Shown here in pieces: positions 6,173-11,017 of a stretch of DNA of 11,017 nt (the first letter of the stretch is position 1; each line of letters begins with the position of its first letter). The DNA lies in assembly GCA_900320765.1 (NCBI GenBank), contig ONTN01000062.1, forward strand, positions 1 to 11,017, read 5' to 3'. The position numbers were made by a program, and so were the translations under genes. The notes under the pieces are model-generated. The model did not search any database and was not told where the DNA came from. It worked only from the letters and a program-made list of their open reading frames with translations. Source of the DNA: an uncultured Eubacteriales bacterium. Its GTDB lineage: Bacteria > Bacillota > Clostridia > Oscillospirales > Oscillospiraceae.

Positions 6173-7153
6173 TTATTCGTATTCGATCGTGCCGGTGGGC
6201 TTCGGGGTGAGGTCGTAGAGTACGCGGTTTATGCCGTCTACCTCGTGGGTTATCCTGTCGGTTATGCGCTCGAGGACGTCCCAGTCTACGCGCTCGATCG
6301 TAGCTGTCATCGCGTCCTTCGTATTCACGGCACGGATAATGCAGGGCCACTCGAAGCTGCGCTTGCCGCTCTTTATGCCGGTGGACTTGAAATCGGGAAC
6401 AACGGTGAAATACTGCCATACCTTACCCATAAGGCCCGCCTTCTCGAACTCCTCGCGGAGGATGGCGTCAGCCTCGCGGAGGGCGTTCAGCCTGTCGCGG
6501 GTTATCGCGCCGGGGCATCTTACGCCGAGGCCGGGGCCAGGGAAGGGCTGGCGGTAAACCATCGTGTCTGGCAGGCCGAGAGCCTTGCCGACTACGCGAA
6601 CCTCATCCTTGAAGAGGAACTTAAGCGGCTCGACGAGCTCGAACTCCACGTCCTCGGGAAGGCCGCCGACGTTGTGGTGCGCCTTTATGCCGTCCGACTC
6701 AAGGATGTCGGGATAGATGGTGCCCTGGCCGAGGAAGGCGATGCCGGAAAGCTTCTTCGATTCCTCCTCGAACACGCGGATGAACTCGCCGCCGATTATC
6801 TTGCGCTTAGTCTCGGGATCGGAGACTCCGGCGAGCTTATCGAGGAAGCGGTCGGTGGCGTCAACGTATATAAGATTTGCGCCGAGCTCCTCGCCAAACA
6901 CGCGGATGACCTCCTCGCTCTCGCCCTTGCGCATAAGGCCGTGGTTAACGTGGATGCAGGTAAGCTGCTTGCCGACTGCCTTAATCAGCATCGCGGCAAC
7001 AACGGAGGAATCGACTCCGCCGGAAAGCGCCAAAAGCACCTTGCCCTCGCCTATCTGAGCCCTGAGCTTTGCGATCTCCTCATCAATAAAGGCGTTTGCC
7101 AGCTCGGGGGTGGTTATTCTTTCCATGGTCTCCGGTCTTTTGTTATCGCTCAT
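6173..7153 (-). CDS. guaA: GMP synthase ATP-pyrophosphatase subunit, without glutaminase domain
   Basis: GMP synthase makes GMP from XMP, ATP and ammonia. This 326-residue protein contains only the synthetase half. It has an ATP-pyrophosphatase domain with the P-loop SGGVDSS (44-50), HVNHGLMRKGE (68-78), LGQGTIYPDILES (141-153) and KAHHNVGGLPED (157-168). The C-terminal dimerisation domain has RQPFPGPGLGVR (201-212), GKRSFEWP (263-270) and the ending KPTGTIEYE. The usual bacterial enzyme is about 510 residues, with an N-terminal class I glutaminase of about 190 residues. That domain is absent: only about 20 residues precede the synthetase domain, and the gene before it is unrelated. The layout matches the archaeal two-subunit form (GuaAb). 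A separate glutaminase must exist elsewhere, or free ammonia is used. The start ATG 7153 has GGAGG (7161-7165) 7 nt upstream. It is the last gene of the glmM operon, 19 nt after the beta-helix gene. Confidence 0.93.
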   Translation of the reverse strand: MSDNKRPETMERITTPELANAFIDEEIAKLRAQIGEGKVLLALSGGVDSSVVAAMLIKAVGKQLTCIHVNHGLMRKGESEEVIRVFGEELGANLIYVDATDRFLDKLAGVSDPETKRKIIGGEFIRVFEEESKKLSGIAFLGQGTIYPDILESDGIKAHHNVGGLPEDVEFELVEPLKFLFKDEVRVVGKALGLPDTMVYRQPFPGPGLGVRCPGAITRDRLNALREADAILREEFEKAGLMGKVWQYFTVVPDFKSTGIKSGKRSFEWPCIIRAVNTKDAMTATIERVDWDVLERITDRITHEVDGINRVLYDLTPKPTGTIEYE

Positions 7154-7172
7154 ATCTATTCCTCCAAAAAAA

Positions 7173-7835
7173 TTATTTTCTCTTTACTATCTTGCCGCCG
7201 TCGTTCTTGTAGATGCTGTCCTCAGGGACGACGCCCCTGACGCAGCTTGTTGGATACACGCTGCTGCGGCGGCCTATTACCGTGCCGGGGTTTAATACGC
7301 TGTTGCAGCCGATCTCGGCATAATCGCCCAATATCGCGCCGAACTTTTTGCGCCCGGTCTCGATAAGCTCATCGCCGTTTTTAACGACGACAAAGCTTTT
7401 ATCGCTCTTCACGTTCGAGGTTACGGAGCCCGCACCCATATGGCTGCGGTAGCCGAGGACGGAATCGCCGACGTAGTTATAATGCGGGACCTGGACGTTA
7501 TCAAAGATAACCGCGTTCTTCACCTCGACCGAGTTTCCGATAACGCAGTTATCGCCGATGAGGGCGCTCCCGCGGATAAAGGCGCAGTGCCTCACCTCGG
7601 TGCCGTGACCGATGATAGCGGGACCCGCGATATACGCTGACGGGAAAACCTTGGCGTCCTTCGCGATCCAGACGTCCTCTCCCCTCTTTTCATACTCGTC
7701 CTCAGAAAGCGACTCACCGAGGCTTATAATGAAGTCCTTTATCTCGCTCAATACCTCCCAGGGATAGGTTTTCCCCTCGAAAAGCGGCTTTGCGAGCGTT
7801 CTCTCCAGATCAAGGAGCTCCGTGGTCTTATACAT
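7173..7835 (-). CDS. Left-handed beta-helix acyltransferase-like protein (GlmU C-terminal type)
   Basis: The 220-residue protein has a short helical N-terminal part (1-50, with LLDLERTLAKPLFEGKTYPWEVL) and then hexapeptide repeats forming a left-handed beta helix (about 54-205; for example AGPAIIGHGTEV, ALIGDNCVIGNSV). Such proteins are often annotated as UDP-GlcNAc pyrophosphorylase, but no nucleotidyltransferase domain is present. Aligned by eye with E. coli GlmU acetyltransferase, R88, K106, H118, Y121 and N141 match R333, K351, H363 (catalytic base), Y366 and N386 at identical spacing. K146 matches K392 with one residue fewer. The residue at N377 is H132. Acyl transfer to a sugar phosphate is therefore plausible, and glmM just upstream would supply glucosamine-1-phosphate. 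ATG 7835 lies inside the glmM end (8-nt overlap), so translation is coupled. Fold is firm; substrate is inferred. Confidence 0.88.
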   Translation of the reverse strand: MYKTTELLDLERTLAKPLFEGKTYPWEVLSEIKDFIISLGESLSEDEYEKRGEDVWIAKDAKVFPSAYIAGPAIIGHGTEVRHCAFIRGSALIGDNCVIGNSVEVKNAVIFDNVQVPHYNYVGDSVLGYRSHMGAGSVTSNVKSDKSFVVVKNGDELIETGRKKFGAILGDYAEIGCNSVLNPGTVIGRRSSVYPTSCVRGVVPEDSIYKNDGGKIVKRK

Positions 7836-9177
7836 TGATAAGATGCCCCTTTCTTCCCATCGCTGCGATTATCTCGTCCACCGCGGCCTCGCATTCCTCG
7901 TGGGTCGGGGCTTCAGCCATAACGCGCAGGACGGGCTCCGTTCCGCTCGCGCGGAGGAGAACGCGACCGTTTTCTCCGAGCTTCTCCTCAACGGTCTTAA
8001 CCGACTTGCGTACCTCATCGTCGTACAGAGTGCCCTCTTTATCGTCGACGCGGACGTTTTTAAGCACCTGCGGATAGATAGTTACGGGCTCGGCAAGCTT
8101 CGAGAGCGGCATCTTCTTTGATAGCATTACCTGCATCAGCTTTATCGCGGTTAGAAGTCCGTCGCCCGTAGTGGCGTATTTGGCGAATATGATGTGGCCG
8201 GACTGCTCGCCTCCGATAAGGTGGCCGTTCTCCCTCATATTCTCCCAGACGTATTTATCGCCTACGGCTGTCTTTTCGTATTCGATGCCTATCTCGTCGA
8301 GCGCCTTGTAAAGGCCGATGTTCGACATTACGGTGGTCACTATCTTGCTGCCGTTCAGCGTTCCCTTTTCCTTCTTATAGCGGCCGTATATGTAGAGGAT
8401 AAGGTCTCCGTTAATTACGTTGCCCTTCTCATCCACGGCAAGGCAGCGGTCGGCGTCTCCGTCAAAGGCAAAGCCGACGTCGAGGTCGTTGCCGACGACG
8501 AATTTCTGCAGCCGCTCGATATGCGTTGAGCCGCAGTTATCGTTGATATTGAGCCCGTTCGGAGTATTGCCGATAACGTAGGTATCGGCTCCGAGGGCGT
8601 CGAAAACACTTTTCGCGAGCATCCAGGTCGAGCCGTTGGCGCAGTCAAGGCCGATGCGCTTGCCCTTGTAGGAGTGAGTGGCGAGGCTTATAAGATAGCC
8701 CATATATCTGTTGCGTCCGGCGACGTAGTCGACGGTGCAGCCGATCTTATCGCGGGTAGCGTAAGGCAGGTCGCCGAAGCTGCCGTCAAGGTAGGCTTCG
8801 ATCTTCGCGAGCAGGCTTTCCTCCATCTTCTCGCCGGCCCCGTTTAACAGCTTGATCCCGTTATCATAATACTTGTTGTGGCTCGCGGAGATCATTATGC
8901 CGCAGTCGAAGTCCTCCGTCCTCGTAACGTAGGACACGCTCGGCGTCGTGGTGACGTGGAGAAGATAAGCGTCAGCTCCCGAAGCGGTGAGACCAGCAGT
9001 AAGCGCCGCCTCGAACATATAGCTCGAGCGCCTCGTATCCTTTCCGATAACTACGGTCGCCTTGTGATCTCTGCCGAAATACCAGCCCAAAAAACGGCCG
9101 ATTTTAAACGCGTGCTCAACGGTCAGGGCGACGTTTGCCTCGCCCCTGAAGCCGTCAGTTCCGAAATACTTGCCCAT
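7828..9177 (-). CDS. glmM: Phosphoglucosamine mutase
   Basis: GlmM converts glucosamine-6-phosphate to glucosamine-1-phosphate in the cytoplasmic route to UDP-GlcNAc, hence peptidoglycan. The 449-residue protein is full length for the family. It begins MGKYFGTDGFRGEAN. The active-site serine loop is ISASHNKYYDNGIK (phosphoserine S99), the Mg2+ loop is DGDADR (239-244), the sugar-binding loop is GGEQSGH (322-328), and the phosphate-binding loop is RASGTEPVLRVM (409-420). Ser-Ala-Ser-His and GGEQSGH fit GlmM better than phosphomannomutases. The start ATG 9177 has GGAG 10 nt upstream. It is the first gene of an operon with the beta-helix protein and guaA. No glmS or full glmU is in the window. 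Confidence 0.96.
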   Translation of the reverse strand: MGKYFGTDGFRGEANVALTVEHAFKIGRFLGWYFGRDHKATVVIGKDTRRSSYMFEAALTAGLTASGADAYLLHVTTTPSVSYVTRTEDFDCGIMISASHNKYYDNGIKLLNGAGEKMEESLLAKIEAYLDGSFGDLPYATRDKIGCTVDYVAGRNRYMGYLISLATHSYKGKRIGLDCANGSTWMLAKSVFDALGADTYVIGNTPNGLNINDNCGSTHIERLQKFVVGNDLDVGFAFDGDADRCLAVDEKGNVINGDLILYIYGRYKKEKGTLNGSKIVTTVMSNIGLYKALDEIGIEYEKTAVGDKYVWENMRENGHLIGGEQSGHIIFAKYATTGDGLLTAIKLMQVMLSKKMPLSKLAEPVTIYPQVLKNVRVDDKEGTLYDDEVRKSVKTVEEKLGENGRVLLRASGTEPVLRVMAEAPTHEECEAAVDEIIAAMGRKGHLINV

Positions 9178-9231
9178 TTGATAATCACTCCAAATAAAGC
9201 GTAATCAAGATATAGTATTCACTGATAGAAG

Positions 9232-9260
9232 ATTTTAGCATATTTACTGCCAAATATCAA
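9232..9260 (-). promoter_or_regulatory. Predicted promoter of the glmM operon
   Basis: On the minus strand TTGATA (9255-9260), a 17-bp spacer and TAAAAT (9232-9237) with an extended -10 TGC form a good sigma-A promoter. Transcription would start near 9225, about 48 nt before glmM. It follows closely after the methyltransferase terminator, so the glmM operon is independent. No riboswitch or ribozyme of the glmS kind fits in the short leader. Confidence 0.65.
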
Positions 9261-9272
9261 TATACAAAGATA

Positions 9273-9302
9273 ACAAAATGCCGGCGCTTTTAATGCGCCG
9301 GC
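9273..9302 (-). terminator. Intrinsic terminator of the methyltransferase gene
   Basis: GCCGGCGC pairs with itself across a 7-nt loop (9280-9287 with 9295-9302). On the minus strand the stem is followed by ATTTTGTT. It lies just after the stop of the methyltransferase gene at 9310. Confidence 0.75.
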
Positions 9303-9309
9303 TTATTTG

Positions 9310-10092
9310 TCATTTCTTCTTGAGGATATCCAACGTATGATGCGAGGCCCCGATAAGGTCCTGACGCTCACAAATCGTAAAGTGGAAATCGAGCCATTTT
9401 TCAAACGTCTCATCGTCGGTCGAATCTATATACTGCCGCATATAATTTGTCGCTCCGTCGGTGGCAACGAGTTTCACTCTCTCTACCGGAAGCTCCGCGT
9501 CCAGAGACGCAATATCCTCCGTTCGCACGAGCTCAAACAGGTCCTTCGGCTTGCTGATGCAATGCCAGTCGTTTGTAAGCATATTGAGCTCCGTTACCTC
9601 GCGCAGGTGGCTTTGCCCGAATACGAACTGCACTACCGTCGGCTCATTCATACAGTAAGCGACCAATATATATCCGCCGGGCTTCGTCACCCGAACTGCC
9701 TCGGATAGCGCCCGCAGCTTATCCTCCCGCGTGTACAAGTGATACATCGGCCCGAGCAGCATCGTCAGGGAAAAGGAAGAATCCGGCAGAGCAGCTAAGT
9801 CCAGCGCATTCCCCTGAATTGCTGTAATCGGCTCTGAGCCGTCAAGCTTGGATTTAAGCAGCTCAAGGTTGTGGGGAATGAGCTCCACAGCCGTCACGTT
9901 TACGCCCTCTTTTGCAAGAGTAACGCTGTAGCGCCCCGTTCCCGCTCCGACCTCCAAAAGCTTCGGATCAGTAATCCCGGCAAGGCACTCACGAATGTAT
10001 TTCATCGTAGTGAGGTACTCGACCTGCCCGTGACGGGAGAGAAGGCGTCCCTCCTCATCATAGCTGTTATAGTAGTCTTCAAGATAGCTCAT
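9310..10092 (-). CDS. Class I SAM-dependent methyltransferase
   Basis: The 260-residue protein has the Rossmann-like SAM-binding domain (about 30-150). Motif I is LLEVGAGTGRYS (45-56), the ribose-binding acid is E70 in AVELIPHN, and GNALDL (94-99) and SFSLTMLLGPMYHLY (106-120) follow. The post-motif is RVTKPGGYIL (134-143). The part after about residue 150, with ELNMLTNDWHCISKPKDLFELVR, is probably the substrate-binding cap. The substrate (small molecule, protein or RNA) cannot be told. The start is ATG 10092, supported by GAGGG (10101-10105) with 8-nt spacing; the TTG five codons upstream overlaps that site and is rejected. The gene begins only about 30 nt after the MscS gene's terminator, so it may depend on read-through or on a weak promoter there. 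It ends in its own terminator. Confidence 0.9.
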   Translation of the reverse strand: MSYLEDYYNSYDEEGRLLSRHGQVEYLTTMKYIRECLAGITDPKLLEVGAGTGRYSVTLAKEGVNVTAVELIPHNLELLKSKLDGSEPITAIQGNALDLAALPDSSFSLTMLLGPMYHLYTREDKLRALSEAVRVTKPGGYILVAYCMNEPTVVQFVFGQSHLREVTELNMLTNDWHCISKPKDLFELVRTEDIASLDAELPVERVKLVATDGATNYMRQYIDSTDDETFEKWLDFHFTICERQDLIGASHHTLDILKKK

Positions 10093-10124
10093 AGCATTTT
10101 CCCTCAATGTTCCGGCAAATAATG

Positions 10125-10154
10125 AAAAAACGGCGCAGTCGCAAGGGCTGCGCC
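10125..10154 (-). terminator. Intrinsic terminator of the mscS gene
   Basis: Reading minus, GGCGCAG and CTGCGCC (10148-10154 with 10132-10138) form a 7-bp GC-rich stem with a 9-nt loop, followed after one G by six T (10125-10130). It sits between the mscS stop (10186) and the methyltransferase start (10092). Confidence 0.85.
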
Positions 10155-10185
10155 ATCTTTTGAATCAAGCCTTTATCTTAGCTTC

Positions 10186-10986
10186 TTACTTCTTTATCTC
10201 CGCGACTCTGACGACGGGGGCCTCGATGCCAGCCGCGCCGAGTGCCTCGACTATCTTCTGGGTCATATCAAAGTAAACGTCCCAATAATCCGCGGTCTTG
10301 CACCAGCCTCTGGCGGTGAACTCCATAGACTCCGCGGTGCCGCCGGATACCCTTGCAAAGGGGGCGGGGTCGGAGAGCACCTTTTCGATAGAGGCCATAG
10401 CCTGAAGCATAATGTTCTGGACCTTCTCCGGCGCCTCGCTCTTCGCGGTGAGGAAGGTGAGGTCGACGCGGCGGATATCCTCGGCGGTATAGTCGATGAC
10501 GTTCGCGTTCATAAGAGTTCCGTTCGGAACGGTGATGCGCTTATTGTCAAGGGTGAGCATCTTCGTGTAGAAGAGGGTGATATCGGTGACGACGCCCTGA
10601 ACTCCGTTCGCCTCAACGTAGTCATCGACCTTGAAGGGCTTGAACACGAGGATCATAATGCCGCCGGCAAGGTTGGAGAGAGCGCCCTGGAGAGCGAGGC
10701 CGATAGTAACTCCGGCAGAGGCAAGAATGGCGATTATGCTGGCCATCGGGATGCCCATAATGCTGACGACGATAACGAGAAGGACTACGAAAAGGGCAAT
10801 GCGGAAAAAGCTGACCATAGCGGTGCGGGCAGTTCCGTCAATCTTCTGAATGGCCTTTCCCGCTTCGATCCGCTTTGTGAGCTTGTTTATAAGGAACCTG
10901 CCCACGAAGAAGACCACGACGGCGATAACGAGCTTCACGCCGTATTCAGTTACGGAAAACAACAGTTTCGATAAGTAATCTTCCAT
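10186..10986 (-). CDS. mscS: Small-conductance mechanosensitive channel MscS
   Basis: MscS channels open under membrane tension to release solutes after osmotic downshock. The 266-residue protein is close to the E. coli MscS length. Membrane helices are at about 15-34 and 57-79. The third, pore-lining helix (82-116) has the Ala/Gly packing pattern ILASAGVTIGLALQGALSNLAGGIMIL. The beta domain follows, with FKVDDYVEANGVQGVVTDITLFYTKMLTLDNKRITVPNGTLMNANVIDYT (family hallmark PNG.LMN), then the C-terminal alpha/beta domain that lines the cytoplasmic cage. The start ATG 10986 has GGGAGG (10994-10999) with 7-nt spacing. Its promoter lies beyond the right edge. It is probably a single-gene unit. Confidence 0.96.
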   Translation of the reverse strand: MEDYLSKLLFSVTEYGVKLVIAVVVFFVGRFLINKLTKRIEAGKAIQKIDGTARTAMVSFFRIALFVVLLVIVVSIMGIPMASIIAILASAGVTIGLALQGALSNLAGGIMILVFKPFKVDDYVEANGVQGVVTDITLFYTKMLTLDNKRITVPNGTLMNANVIDYTAEDIRRVDLTFLTAKSEAPEKVQNIMLQAMASIEKVLSDPAPFARVSGGTAESMEFTARGWCKTADYWDVYFDMTQKIVEALGAAGIEAPVVRVAEIKK

Positions 10987-11017
10987 TTTTTAGCCTCCCT
11001 GAAAATTATTTTATTAA

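Noticed and set aside
6245..7240. A 331-codon open frame on the plus strand opposite guaA.
   Set aside because: It mirrors the guaA reading frame in GC-rich DNA, has no ribosome binding site, and its protein has no recognisable domain. The guaA motifs on the minus strand are unambiguous.
10093..10107. A TTG start five codons upstream for the methyltransferase.
   Set aside because: The TTG overlaps the GAGGG ribosome binding site that serves ATG 10092 and has no site of its own.

Overview
The window looks like chromosome of a low-to-moderate-GC Gram-positive bacterium, most likely a gut-type member of class Clostridia (Oscillospiraceae-like). This is inferred from AGGAGG-type ribosome binding sites, sigma-A-type promoters, tight intrinsic terminators, a lysine-rich loop in the sugar-ABC ATPase, and an aldo/keto reductase with a C-terminal double [4Fe-4S] ferredoxin domain. 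No rRNA, tRNA, CRISPR array, insertion sequence or phage gene was found.

Layout. (1) 1-524, minus: the 5' part of a MalK/UgpC/MsmX-type sugar ABC transporter ATPase, running off the left edge, behind a leader of about 190 nt with strong predicted RNA structure. (2) 878-2310, plus: a two-gene operon (ATGA overlap) of a ferredoxin-fused aldo/keto reductase and a 105-residue MGMT-fold protein whose active-site motif is PCYR instead of PCHR. (3) 2434-3780, minus: a single-gene unit with its own near-consensus promoter, encoding a 448-residue protein I cannot assign. (4) 3892-5263, minus: a membrane-anchored NAGPA-type phosphodiester glycosidase and a four-helix membrane protein that starts at TTG inside the end of the first gene. 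(5) 5483-6088, plus: an AT-rich, probably acquired, six-helix membrane protein. (6) 6173-9177, minus: an operon glmM, a stand-alone left-handed beta-helix acyltransferase-like protein, and a GMP synthase ATP-pyrophosphatase subunit without a glutaminase domain. (7) 9310-10092, minus: a class I SAM methyltransferase. (8) 10186-10986, minus: a small MscS mechanosensitive channel.

How the genes may work together. The clearest functional unit is region 6. GlmM makes glucosamine-1-phosphate. The next gene, overlapping by 8 nt, encodes a beta-helix protein that keeps the GlmU acetyltransferase residues at nearly identical spacing but has no uridylyltransferase domain. This suggests the GlmU reaction is divided between separate proteins here, or that this protein acts on a related sugar phosphate. 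The third gene is the synthetase half of GMP synthase, normally fused to a glutaminase in bacteria. Two enzymes usually found as fused bifunctional proteins therefore appear as half-proteins in one operon.

I found no complete new defence or mobile system. The items most worth following up are the two half-enzymes in the glmM operon, the orphan 448-residue gene, the His-to-Tyr MGMT protein, the structured leader of the ABC ATPase, and a textbook intrinsic terminator lying antisense inside the phosphodiester glycosidase gene.
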